Positions 22,861-34,190 of a stretch of 64,000 nucleotides of DNA are shown one piece after another (position 1 is the stretch's first letter; the number at the start of each line of letters is the position of its first letter). Both the position numbers and the translations under genes were made by a program. The notes beneath the pieces were generated by a model. That model made no database searches, had not been told where the DNA came from, and saw only the letters and a list, made by a program, of their open reading frames with translations. The stretch lies in assembly GCA_949130495.1 (NCBI GenBank), contig OX422223.1, positions 80,880,751 to 80,944,750 of the forward strand, in the 5' to 3' direction. The stretch comes from Sambucus nigra (Eukaryota > Streptophyta > Magnoliopsida > Dipsacales > Adoxaceae).

Positions 22861-24092
22861 GGAGGATTGGGAGCATCACAGACGTTATACACACGCCCGG
22901 AGTGCATTTGCCCCGGCTGCTGTGGGGCGGGTGGAACTGGTGCTGCTGGCGGTATCTGCCCCTGTTGACCCTATTGGGCACCCCGCTGATGACCTCTGCC
23001 CCTCTACGGGCACTCCCTCTTGAAGTGTCCTGGCTGGCCACAAACAAAATACCATTTATGACCGTCCCCTTGTCGTTGGCCCTATTGGCCTCCCCCATTG
23101 TTCCCTTGGCCCTGACGACCCTGAGGAACCTTCTGCTGCTGATTTGGGCCTGGTTGCCCCTGCTTGAACCCCTATCCTCCCGGTCGAAACCCACTAGGCC
23201 TAAATTTCTTAGCCTGATTCCTCTGCTGACTGCTAGTCTACTACTGAGTACCACTCATGTCACCACTAGTAACTGCCTTGCCCTGTTAGCTCAACTCCCC
23301 TACTCTCTTGCTCCCCTTCGCATGGAAGTGATGATCCTGACAATGTATGAGGGAGACATTAACGACATCTGTATAAGTCATTAATGTCGAATTTCCAATC
23401 AAATGTTGTCTGATCCTATAGGCCAAGCCATCCATGAACCTCAACTTCTTTCACTCCTCACCGCTCACCTCATTTGGCACAAACTTTGCCAAACGGGTGA
23501 ACTCTTCCTCATAATCTATCACTGACCGGTCACCCTGCACTAACTCACTGAACTCTTTCCTCATCTCAGCCTCTACCGCTGGTGGGAAGTATTTGCAGTC
23601 AAACCGCACCCAGAACTCGGATATTATCATCAAAGCCCTCTCCTCAGCGGTGATAACTGACTCCCACCACTGTAAGGCTTCCCCCGACAGACGAAAGGTA
23701 GAAAGCATCTGTTTCTTCACATCAGTATAATCCAGCATGCGCAAATGGCGCTAAATATTCTTCTTCCAGTCACAAGCCTCTACCACATCGGTGCTACCCC
23801 GAAACTCGGGTGGGTGACCCTTTTGAAAGGTCTCCCTAACTCTCTACCAATACGGTGGCCCCATTGGAGCCTGAACTGCTGGTGCCATGGGAGGTGGTGC
23901 CTGGGGCTGAGGAAAATGGGCTACCGTAGCCCTCATTGTTGTCTCAACTGCCTGGGCCACTATCACGGCCACCTGAGTTGTGGAGATCAACTCGGCTGGG
24001 GGTGGTGGTGGCGTTACCTGTGGCTCCTGACGAGCCTCCCTTAACTTATCCCTAGCCTCAGCCCTCTCCGCTCTCTGCCTCTTTGGTGGCAT
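22861..24092 (-). pseudogene. Tekay gag
   Basis: Starts MPPKRQRAERAE at 24092, then a Pro-rich linker, the capsid core (Retrotrans_gag: GEALQWWESV, YFPPAVEAEMRKEFSELVQG, YEEEFTRLAKFVP) and a Gly/Gln-rich nucleocapsid. The zinc knuckle reads YFVCGQPGHFKREC, with Tyr in place of the first Cys, so zinc binding should be lost. At least seven stops interrupt the frame. Confidence 0.85.
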
Positions 24093-24270
24093 CTAAAAAT
24101 AGATTGAATAGTATAAGTACACAGTTTATACAAAAATATCTAATAGGAGAAATACGATAACTCAAAAGCGTAAAATGAATCAACATTCCTAATAATAGGA
24201 CTCTATATCAACCGGACGCTACGCTGAAACATAGTAAGCGGCATAGATCCTAAGGACACTAGAACCTGAT

Positions 24271-24282
24271 GCTCTGATACCA
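24271..24282 (-). promoter_or_regulatory. Primer-binding site of the Tekay element (initiator Met tRNA)
   Basis: Minus strand TGGTATCAGAGC, two bases from the LTR end, complementary to the 3' end of plant initiator tRNA-Met. It fixes the orientation of the element. Confidence 0.92.
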
Positions 24283-24284
24283 TA

Positions 24285-25546
24285 TGTGACACCCCTCATA
24301 ATTAACCCCGGGTGATCAGTCCTAAATAAAATCAAAACAGGTTTCTCAGTTGGTTCATTCTTAGAATCACTGTCACTCTTTTTCATTACTAACCACCTAA
24401 GTGAGAAAATTACACTGGTGCCAAGTTTTTTTTCTTTTATTAACTAAAATTAAATACTCATGCGAAAACAAAATAATATAAACAATCACAATTAACTGAA
24501 TTCAACCATTCACAAATAATTATCTGACCGACTAAACCATCGGTTTCAAATCCAACAAAAGTAAAGACAAGTAATAAATCTTAATATGCCTGACATAAGT
24601 ACTAAAATAAAACTATGAGCGACATGCTCGAATAACTGATAGGAAGTCTCTACACTAAGAATGAAAAGAACGAGGCGCCTATCAAACTCCCACAACATCC
24701 ACACATGCTGCAAAAATGGATACCTAGAATGAGTCGAGCATGTCGTCCCTGTGGATGGACACCTAAAAGGTTTTTAAAAGTTTTTATATCAAGGGTTAGT
24801 ACCCAAAACATTTGGAAAATATTTAGCAAATGATTAACTTACAGTAATAAGTAAATATGCATGCTCTCCATATTTTAGTTAGTGATGCACTCCCTTGAGG
24901 ACATCCTCACCCCTCCTCTAATGTGTACTACTAACGCCTTGATTAATTTACCTAGTTATTTATCTCATGACTAGATAACTGATATAATCCCCTTGCCACC
25001 ACCCTACTCTAACCGAGCGTGCCATAATTATGATTTCTATGTTGTTATCAACATTAACATAAATAATCATTTCCCTTTTTAAATTTCATATAACTTTCAC
25101 ACCCATTATATATTTAATACAATTCACGGCCTGTATTAATACCCGTATATAATTATTTACCTCATTATATACGTATAGTTATATCACAATATTCACAAAC
25201 ATGCTGAAATAATAATTAATACTAAACATCCTCCCGAGTAATAACTCACCAGATGCAAATCCTCTAAAGTGCTATCCCACTAAGCATATTCACATAACCT
25301 AGTTATCCCAAGTCAGAATCGCTCACTAACTTGGATAATACATAAAAATTGGAGGCAGTCATATTCCTTCCCGGAAAGTGAGATGTCCCTCACCCATATA
25401 ATGGACGCTATGACCTGGGAATATACTTGCCCTATTCATCCACTATGCGCAACCTCCCTCTTATAGCACTAGAGTCGATATAATAATAATATCTAGCCAT
25501 TGATATTGATGCACAAACCATATATATATATATACTATCGCACACC

Positions 25547-25610
<64 letters not shown>

Positions 25611-26362
25611 TAAACTATTATGGCTATCCCGTGTACTAAGTCCGTAACACAATCCTATTCAAATTATTATGAGTTTATGCTCCAACTCTAATTATTAATT
25701 AATTCACACATGAATTAATTAAATTACTTTTGGTGTCGCCCCGACCAATAGATTCAAACTTACTCTCGTGGCCCGAAATAAACAATACCCGAGTCTAAAT
25801 TCCCCACTCCAAATTATTTAGCCTTCACTCTAAATAAAATTAACGTCTGAGTATCGCTCAACCAATAACCCCGGACTTGCCCACTCAATCCGTATTTAAT
25901 GATTTTGAAATATTATTCCCAAAATTTAACCATAGTGTGTCACACATAAATTTCCTCCAAATTCCAATTAATTTTAATCATGGCATGACACACGTAATTT
26001 CCTTCAACGTTTACTACCCCCGGGTATACTTATCTTACTATCTCGACCCATCCGGACTCAACCGTACATTCAGAATTGGCATCCGAATTAATTTATAAAA
26101 ATCCTTATCTCACACCTAAATTAATCTATACCGACTCCCGGCTAAGATAAGTACATACCCCGTCATTAATACCCGAAATGACGTAAATAAATTATCATTA
26201 TTCACTTAGTAATTTAATTTCCCTAAATATTAACCATTCACTCCCCAGTTAATATTTAATTATATATTGCCATAATTAATTCAATTAAAATTACGACACA
26301 TAAGTAATTTTGAATTACCGAATTAATTAAATATTAAATGTACAAAAATACGAGGTGTAACA
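24285..26362 (-). repeat. 5' LTR of the Tekay element, internally deleted
   Basis: 2078 bp. It aligns with 2925-5875 over both ends but lacks about 900 bp after TTCAA near 26010 (equivalent to roughly 4623-5521). The missing block includes the two GATC palindromes. It also carries an expanded TA tract. Followed by TSD CAAGT (26363-26367). Confidence 0.9.
25549..25603. repeat. (TA)n microsatellite in the Tekay LTR
   Basis: About 27 TA units; the partner LTR has only a few units at the matching place (about 4205-4216). Confidence 0.95.
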
Positions 26363-26883
26363 CAAGTTTTCTATGGTTTTAAAAGTTTAAAAACATCCTT
26401 AGAGTTTCAAGATCCGAACTTTCATACTCTTATGCTACAGAGATATTGTTTTTCACCATTTGGATTTGTTCATCACTTTGAACGTTGGGCTTTGTGATGA
26501 AGAAGTGAAGGTGTTCGTGTTTAACATCGTAGACGTTGCTAAGCTATATCGGTGGACATCAATACATACGTGGACATGTGTGATGTGGATGGGCATCGTA
26601 GAAGGACTTATGCATGGGAACTATGGAGGAGTGGTTGAAGGATTATAGGAGCATAAAGACTTATGGGGATCGAGTGGTTGAGTAAGTCTATTGTCTGTAC
26701 TTTGTAATACCATATCATAGTGATTGTCTGGCTTGGGTCATCCGAGGTTTGTTCCCTTACTGGTTTCCCTGTACATCCGACATCGCCTTTGTGAATTTAT
26801 TTATTTTACTTGCTTTAATCACCTAGATGCATGCTTAGGATTAAACAAGATAACATTTGGCTTAACTAAAATTGGTTCACACA
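26363..26883 (+). repeat. Copia-like LTR, array copy 2, right part
   Basis: Begins with the second copy of TSD CAAGT and continues the LTR interrupted at 2924, ending near TTCACACA. Joined length is about 1078 bp. The open frame at 26460-26648 is not conserved as protein in copies 1 and 3. Confidence 0.8.
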
Positions 26884-27608
26884 CTTGGTGTCATTTAAAA
26901 TTTTGAAAAAGGTTTTTCAAAAAGAAAAGTTGGTTTTGACATCCTTAAAACACATTCGAAAGAAAAAGGGGCCTACAAATTACTAATCTGGACATAATTA
27001 CTGATTTTCATAATTCATTTTTTTGTGACTTTTGTTTGCAAGCTACGACTTAGTGCATGGTGATTATTGTTAGCGAGCATTTCATGTTTATATATATGTT
27101 TCATTGATGACTCACACGCTAGATATGATGATCTTTTCACTTTTTGTCTATCTGAGACAAAAATGGGGAGAGATATATGTGATGTAGGGGGGCTTTTGGT
27201 TGAGTTGATGAGCACATTATTTTGTTGCACAAATTGATACCTTGGCTTTTTAATATTTATTTTCACAATTGGTATAAAAAATAATTTGCTCACATGTTTG
27301 ACAAATGATGTGATTTTAATTTTACAAATTGGTATTAATATTTCATATTGGTATTATATTGGTTATATCATTTTTTTCGTCCATACTTCACTGGATATTT
27401 GTCTGTTTCATGTGTGTAGGTATGCTTAAAAGATTCGAGATTTCAAGTCTACATCACATTGCTTGTCGGACCATCATTTACTAGTCTTGTCCTGTAATTT
27501 TTTATTTTGGATTTTATGGGATGGGATTTAGATGTCATACGGCTTGACAGTCCGACTTAGTCATTCCACTCTTAGGGTTTTGTCCCGAAATAGTCAAAAG
27601 GGGAGATT
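26884..27608 (+). repeat. Short internal domain of Copia-like array, second copy
   Basis: 725 bp homologous to 1645-2362, with the same lack of gag and pol. It keeps a stretch around 26945-26970 (ACACATTCGAAAGAAAAAGG) that the first copy has lost. Polypurine-like tract at about 27597-27606. Confidence 0.6.
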
Positions 27609-28680
27609 TATAAGGATAAAATTTCCAATTAAATCCATTGTAAGCATTTGACTTATTACCGAAACAAAACATATTTTTGAGCGATAGATAGATTTTTATT
27701 GTTACGGTCCGACACAGTCTATGACACAAAGTTTATTGAAGACGTTGCGGCCAAGCTTAAAAGATTTATCATGCCGAGATTATTTTGATGCATGTTTCAC
27801 GTCTTCATTGGATTCCGATCTCTCAGGTATGAATGCGTAATGTTTATGGGACTCAAAAAATGTTTTTAGGATATTTTATTTAAAAAATGTTTTTAAATGT
27901 TTAATCTTCATTTATTATGAGATAAGGATCATTTAGAGTTGTGTATATAACAAACTCTTGTGTTTTGTGGTTTAAATGACATTGCAGGCCATTGAAGAGA
28001 GATGAACATGTTGTTCGAACGATAGGGCCATTTCGTTTGAGCGACATGATTATCTCATTCAAACGATGCGCCGACTTAAGTTTATTAATGAAGGTGTGTT
28101 TCTCTCAAAAAATTTAAATTGCAGAACCAAAAAAGCAGTTTACATACAGTACATTTTTTGCACAAGTTTTCTAAGGTTTTCGAAGTCTAAAAACATCCTT
28201 AGAGTTTCAAGATCCAACCTTTCATAGTCTTATGCTATATAGATCTTGGTTTGCACTATTGGGTTTTGTTCATCAGTTTGAACGTTGGGTTTTGAGGTGA
28301 AGAAGCGAAGGAGTTCGTATTTAACATAGTAGATGTTTCCTTGATGTATCGGTGGACACCGAGATATACATGGACGCGTATGTTGTGGACGAGCATCGTA
28401 GAAGAACTTTTGTGTGGGAACTATGGTGAGTGGTTGAAGGATCAGAGGAGCGTCAAGACTTGTGGGTCTAGTCATTGAGTAAGTCTATCATCTGCACTTT
28501 GTAATACCTTATCATAGTGATTGTCTGGCTTGGGTCGTCCGTGATTTTTTTCCTTAGTGGTTTCCTTGTATATCCGACGTTGCCTTTTTGAACTTATTTA
28601 GTTTACTTGCTTTAATCACCTAGATGCATGCTTAGGATTAAACAAGATAAAATTGGGCTTAACTAAAATTGGTTCACCCA
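27609..28680 (+). repeat. Copia-like LTR, array copy 3
   Basis: About 1072 bp, homologous to copies 1 and 2. Its first dinucleotide is TA rather than TG, consistent with a G-to-A change. After it, 28681-28770 matches the start of the internal domain and then similarity stops abruptly at GGGCCTACAA. Confidence 0.7.
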
Positions 28681-28774
28681 CTTGACGTGGTTTAAGATTT
28701 TGAAAAAAGGGTTTTCAAAAAGAAAAGTTGGTTTTGACATCCTTAAAACACTTTCGAAAGAAAAAAGGGCCTAC

Positions 28775-29297
28775 AATTTCCTAGAATTGACAGGAGAGTT
28801 ATGCTGATACAGACAAGAGACATTTGGATTTTGAGGTTAGTAACCAGGTATTACTCAGGGTGTCTCCCTGGAAGGGAGTTTTGCGATTTGGGACGAAAGG
28901 AAAGTTGGCTCCCTGGTATGTTATAACGTTCCCTATTATTGAAAAGATTTGTCCAGTAGCATATCAGTTAGCTATACCGGATCATTTGCAAAGGATCCAT
29001 GATGTTTTCCATGTTTTAGAGTTATGGATATTTCTTAAAGATGAGGTAGCTGATCAACACCTAGATCTTGATGAGATAGAGCTCTAGCCCGATGTGAGTT
29101 ACGAAGAGAGACCTGTAGCCATTCGGGACTATAGGAGCGTAGACATTATTCCAATGTTTTTCCTTTAGTACGCGTGCATTAGGGACACCAAAACGAGGAT
29201 GAGTCGATATGGGAGATAGAGGATTACATGTGAGATAATTATCCTAAACTCTTCGAGCGAGGTACGTTTCAAATTTTGAAAATAAAATTTTGTTATT
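28775..29297 (+). pseudogene. Gypsy A pol: integrase C-terminus and chromodomain-like tail
   Basis: Plus-strand frame with LLRVSPWKGVLRFGTKGKLAPW, then IPDHLQRIHDVFHVLEL, and after a stop at 29085-29087 PDVSYEERPVAI. It is closely similar to the tail of the minus-strand Tekay element. Frameshift and stops follow. Its upstream part is cut off by the Copia-like array. A polypurine tract (AGGGGGAGAA, 29298-29307) leads into the LTR. Confidence 0.82.
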
Positions 29298-29307
29298 AGG
29301 GGGAGAA

Positions 29308-31027
29308 TGTAATACCCCTTACTTTTTTATCATTTAAATTGGTGGATTTAAAATAAATATATTGATGAATAAATTACTTGAATATGATTGTGCATGATTA
29401 TGTGATTCAATTATACCGAATGTGTGTACTAGAAGATGTTTAATTTGCATGTTATGTGAATTATTATTATTTCGTGATTAACATAACAAAAATATGTAAT
29501 TTGTGGAAGACATTGTTTGAGTATGTTTTGGAGTGATTTAAGTCTCGTTTAGACATTTTAAACATCTTAAGTTGGGGCCCGGGAGATAAGTATACCCTTA
29601 GGGAGTTTTTGAACCAATCCTAGTGTTATTCTGGGATTATTTGGGGGTCCAAAATTAGGTATTAATGGGAGATGCGGGATTAGGGTTTTAATAAGTTAAT
29701 AAACCAAGCTAATTACACATTTCATCAACTTTTAAGTTAACCTAAGTAGCCCTACATCTTTTGAGAAAGTTACCAAAGTTGGAGAAAAAGAGAGGAATAA
29801 AGGCTCATGAAAGGAGGCTCATATTATTTCTAAAAGGCAATAATTATCTCATAATATTTTTAATTATATGTTTCTTAATTCACATGTATGTCTCTCATAC
29901 CAGTTCCCTGTTATAAATTTGATTGAAGATTGATATATAGATGGATTTGAGTTTAGGGCTGTTTAGAACTAATTGATGATTAATTGTGTTTCAAGAATTA
30001 GATACCTTGGTGATAGATTCGAAATTGATATCGTTTGATTGTAAAAACTACTACTAGAATTCATGTGATAGGATTAACGTTTGTGGATGAATTCATATAA
30101 TGTATTGATCTTACTATTATGGGAATTTTTAGACGAGAATCATGAATTTGTTGGGTTTAGACAACTTGTTACTTTTATGATATAATAGCTTAAATTAGTG
30201 AGGCTTATCATGTGTAGAATTGTTTTACAATGAAGTAGACACATTTGATTGACTATACTAAAGTTATAATTATTGTAATTGAATTGTATAAAGCCTTAAA
30301 AATGAGAATGGGATTTTGGAGAAGAAACTCGTATTGAAAAAATAACAAATTTGGGCTTACTGCCCGAAGCGAATCGATTCGGCCTCCAAGGCGAATCGAT
30401 TTGGCCCAGGGAAAACAATTCGGCTCCAAGGGGGAAATCGATTCGACTCCTAGGCATGGTTTAGGGTTAGACAATGAAAATGTTCGAGGGATTTTTACGA
30501 GTCCGAACAAGTATATTGGAGGTTGTCCAAGTGAAGGGATATTTAATTAAAAATGGATTTGTGTTATCCAATAATTGGTGAAGTTAATAATTAACTGGCG
30601 TATTAATATTCAAGACAAGAATTTATAATCCGAGAATTATGAAATCAAGTTACAGTAGTTATGATAATAATTACCCAAACATATTGTGTGATATATGATA
30701 TATTTAGTATTTGCGTGGACATACCCATGTTTGTGGAAGGCCTATCGATTAGGGTTACATACGTCGTCGGACCAGTAGCTCGCATGGACACAAGTGGGCT
30801 TGGCATAGTGTAGGTCATTATTTTAGGTCATACACTCAGGGGAACCATTTTTTGTTGAGTGAAGTTGGATGGCTGGATCCATTCTCATAGCGAGGGTATG
30901 GGCATGAGATGGTGTACTACGTAGTGACGCTGCACTTATGTGTATTTTGTTTATGTCCATTAGATGTGGGACTCTTTCGAACTTACCCATAAAGCACGAG
31001 TCGAACACCGAAGGTAGATGCCTTCAT

Positions 31028-31119
<92 letters not shown>

Positions 31120-31901
31120 TAAATTGATTAAGAATAAATCAAGGTAGTCTAATGATGTAGACCATTATTAATAAACACAATGTTATGTAAAATAATGTGA
31201 TGTGATTATATTTTTATGGGGTAGTATTATGGGGTTAATCTTTGGTATTGAGATCATATGTGTAGATATATACCTCACAATTATTTGTAGGCTAGTTGCC
31301 TTGATATTATTACGTTAGTGTAAAGATCGGATTTCATGTTTGGGCTTGAGTTGGAAATGCGCATAGTATTCCACTTAGAGGAGGGGTGAGATACTTACTG
31401 CAAGTGAGACCCGATGGGAGGTACGTAATGTGAATTGACTACAATATTATCTATTAGTTTTATAAGTTAATTCTTGCATCTTTAGGGCGCTGACTCAAAT
31501 AATAAAATGTTTTTACCTCGGGTTATCCTAGATAGGGACAACATGTCTGAAAGATGATCAGACTTGCAGTTGTATTTGCTTAATAGAGGATTCAACTCTT
31601 TGATTCTAGCATAGACTGCTACTCTTTATTTCATTTAATTTTTTATATTCTAGAGATTGTATGGGCATAAGTCTGAGACTTATTTATTCAAGTTAATTAT
31701 TTTCGGTTATATTAGGAAGGATATTTTATTATACATGAGAGTTGGGACTCATTCATTATCAGTTATTATTTTACATGGAGGATTTAAATTAAAATTATAA
31801 TTTTACAATTTTATGCTAAGAATGGTATAAATTGTTAAACAAGCCCCATATTCATCATATTATGTTTGGCCAACCTTTACATGTAAAATAAGGGTTGTTA
31901 C
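29308..31901 (+). repeat. 3' LTR of Gypsy A
   Basis: Starts TGTAATACCCC right after the polypurine tract and ends about GGGTTGTTAC at 31901, where unrelated Gypsy B coding sequence begins; about 2.6 kb. It contains CGAATCGATTCG-type palindromes at 30370-30445 and a long TA tract at 31031-31115. No second flank is in view, so the TSD cannot be tested. Confidence 0.75.
31031..31115. repeat. (TA)n microsatellite in the Gypsy A LTR
   Basis: About 42 uninterrupted TA units. The Ile/Tyr-repeat open frame across it is not a gene. Confidence 0.95.
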
Positions 31902-32280
31902 CCATTTGAGGTTCTTGAAAGAGTTGGGAAAACTGTTTACAGATTAGCGTTTCCACCAAACTTATCGAACATTCATAATGTGTTCCATGTTTAGATGCTA
32001 AGGAACTATATTAGAGACCACAACCGTATTATTAATCACCAGCCTATTGAGATTCGAGGATATTTGAGCTATGATGAGGCCCCAGTTAAAATCATATAAA
32101 GAAAGGAGAAGAAACTGAGATCTAAGGTAATTTTCCTAGTCAAGATGATTTAAAGACATCAGGATGCATAAGAGGCCACTTGGGAGCTGGAGTCAATCAT
32201 CAAGGATAAGTACCCTCAATTATTCCAAGGTATGATTTAGGTTATTTTCATTATTTGAATCCCGAGTATGTAATTTCCTA
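31898..32280 (+). pseudogene. Gypsy B pol: integrase C-terminus and chromodomain-like tail
   Basis: PFEVLERVGKTVYRLAFPP, NIHNVFHV, then after a stop LSYDEAPVKII and EATWELESIIKDKYPQLF. The ATWE..KYP pattern matches a chromovirus chromodomain. At least four in-frame stops. The sequence begins mid-domain exactly where the Gypsy A LTR ends, so A probably inserted into B (inference). Confidence 0.8.
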
Positions 32281-32293
32281 AACTTGGGGAGAC

Positions 32294-34190
32294 TATAATG
32301 ACCCAAGACCCTTAAGAGTCCGCAACCCTACAAGAGGCCACAACCTAAGTGGAAGGCTTGTAAATGATGACCAAGACCTCGTATTAGTCCACATACATAG
32401 ATAATTACTAAAAAGGCAACGCTCGTGAATGTAAAGGTTATGGCGTCCGACAACATAGTTACTCAAATGCTCAGCACGTGAGGTGATGACATGGCCTAAT
32501 CATGTCATGACTTGAGGAGCAAGTTTAAAGGTAACCAAAAGCCTTTTTAAAAGGATTAATTGTGTAAAAGAGTGTACCAAAGATTAAAACCTAGGTTCCT
32601 TATTGAAACCTATAACTATTAACCCTTGGCACACTTTCCAAGACTATTAGAAACCCATATTCTTACTTTAAAGTGAGAAAGTGATATTTGATAGAAGTTA
32701 AGGTTCTTTCAGAGTGGAGGCTGCAGATATTTACTGTTCATCGAAGAAGAATTTTAGAGGCGGTGGAAGGTTACTATTCACCAAAGAATCTTTTAGATGC
32801 GGCGGATGATAATTGTTCATTAAGGTAAGGGATTTGTCCTCATCCTTTTCTTCCTTATTAGAATTCTAGTTTCCTTTATTTCTATCGAATGAGATGAGCC
32901 CTTGCATCATATTATGAGTTTTATGGATTTTAGGCCATGGATTTCAATTTTTATTAACCTTTTAGGTATTAGAGGCCATGACCATTTGTTGCTCATTACG
33001 ATTTTTAGAGTATTTGCACTTGTAGGCGATGGATTGTCCCTATTCATCTTAAATTCTTATTATAGAGGTTTTCTCTTAGGGTTCTTGTATGTAAATGGTG
33101 AGTGGGAGGATAAGAGACTTTTAGTATATTTTTATTAATCTTATTAGGCTTTAATTATAATTTTACCTTTGATTTTTTAGGATTTGAGTTAAGAGATATT
33201 TAGAGTTTAAAACTATTATTTCATTAATATGCCCATGTTGTTGGAGATCAAGACATCTAACTCTTAGTTGAGGTTGTGGCAACTTATGGCTAGGCCGAAG
33301 TAATATTGAATATTTAAGGGCTTCCTTCTTAGTGCTTGAGGACAAGGAAGTTAGTTCTATAGAGATTGAGCCTAGGCTAACTACAGCTTTTTCACCTTGG
33401 TAGAGCTCATCCAAGGTTATGGAATTAATAGCAGACTACATATTGCTTATCCTGGATTTGGATAGGAGAAGAGGTCAAGACCTGTGGCATGATTGGGTCA
33501 ATAGAAGACATAATAAGGCCATGGAGTTGATATATCTAATGCTATCAGAATATAGGTCGCAGACTCTATGTGCGAATCATGGGAGATAAAGCCATGTGGG
33601 AAGCCAGGGAATATGAGACCTTTGGAAGTTCAAGCCATATTTCATTGGGGAAATTCGATTGGTGTAAAATGCATATTCTTTCCTTCCTATTCATTATGTT
33701 TCACACTCTTGCGTATTTGTATTATTATTCCATTGTCTCGTTATTGTATCCTTTAATGTTTGTACTAACATTGGCAGGTGGGCTACGGACTTTGATTTAA
33801 ACTTTCCTGATCTATTAAGCTCATCCCTTTTTCTATATTCCTTGTTTCCTGAGGATAGAGGCCTCAAAGTATTAGAGGTTGAAGAGTAGAGTAGCAGAGG
33901 CCACGACATATGGTCAGAGCCCACAAATATTATGTCTTGAGTTTTGATTTAAAGATTATAATCATTATAGATTTACTCTTAGTTGTTTCCCTTTTTATAT
34001 TAGTATAATTAATATCAAGGATTGTAAGAGATTGTATTTCAATATGTAATGAGACTTCATGTGATCATTAATGGAATTGATAGTTTAGTAGATGAGGCAT
34101 TTTATGTAGTGGATGATTGCAATAAAGTTAGTATATTGCCAACTTTAATGATTTAAGGCCGAGGTCTTTTATAGAGGCTGTGGCTATGAC
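32294..34190 (+). repeat. Probable 3' LTR of Gypsy B
   Basis: Begins TATAATGACCC after a weak purine tract (CTTGGGGAGAC, 32283-32293). The 3' boundary is uncertain; GGCTATGACA near 34190 is a candidate. No gene is seen within; open frames at 32902-33138 and 33163-33800 lack recognisable domains. Confidence 0.45.

Larger units (their letters stand above)
2925..26362 (-). mobile_element. Tekay/Del-type Gypsy LTR retrotransposon, degenerate, hosting a nested Tat element
   Basis: A complete but decayed Gypsy element read from 26362 down to 2925. Order on the minus strand: 5' LTR, initiator-Met-type primer-binding site, gag, protease, RT, RNase H, [Tat element], integrase N-terminus, integrase C-terminus with chromodomain-like tail, polypurine tract, 3' LTR. 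Termini are TG...CA and the 5-bp duplication CAAGT flanks it. The chromovirus (Tekay/Del) call rests on long LTRs, the Met-type PBS and the integrase/chromodomain tail containing RIHDVFHVASLKKY and SYEERPVAI. Many stops, frameshifts and loss of the integrase core make it non-autonomous. Confidence 0.9.

Noticed and set aside
22809..23384. 191-aa plus-strand frame opposite Tekay gag
   Set aside because: It is a shadow of the Gly/Gln-rich nucleocapsid region on minus; the Leu/Trp-rich translation has no domain.
26460..26648. 62-aa frame in the Copia-like LTR
   Set aside because: Homologous positions in the other two LTR copies are not open in the same frame.
30938..31147. Open frame of alternating Ile and Tyr
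   Set aside because: It is a translation of the (TA)n microsatellite.
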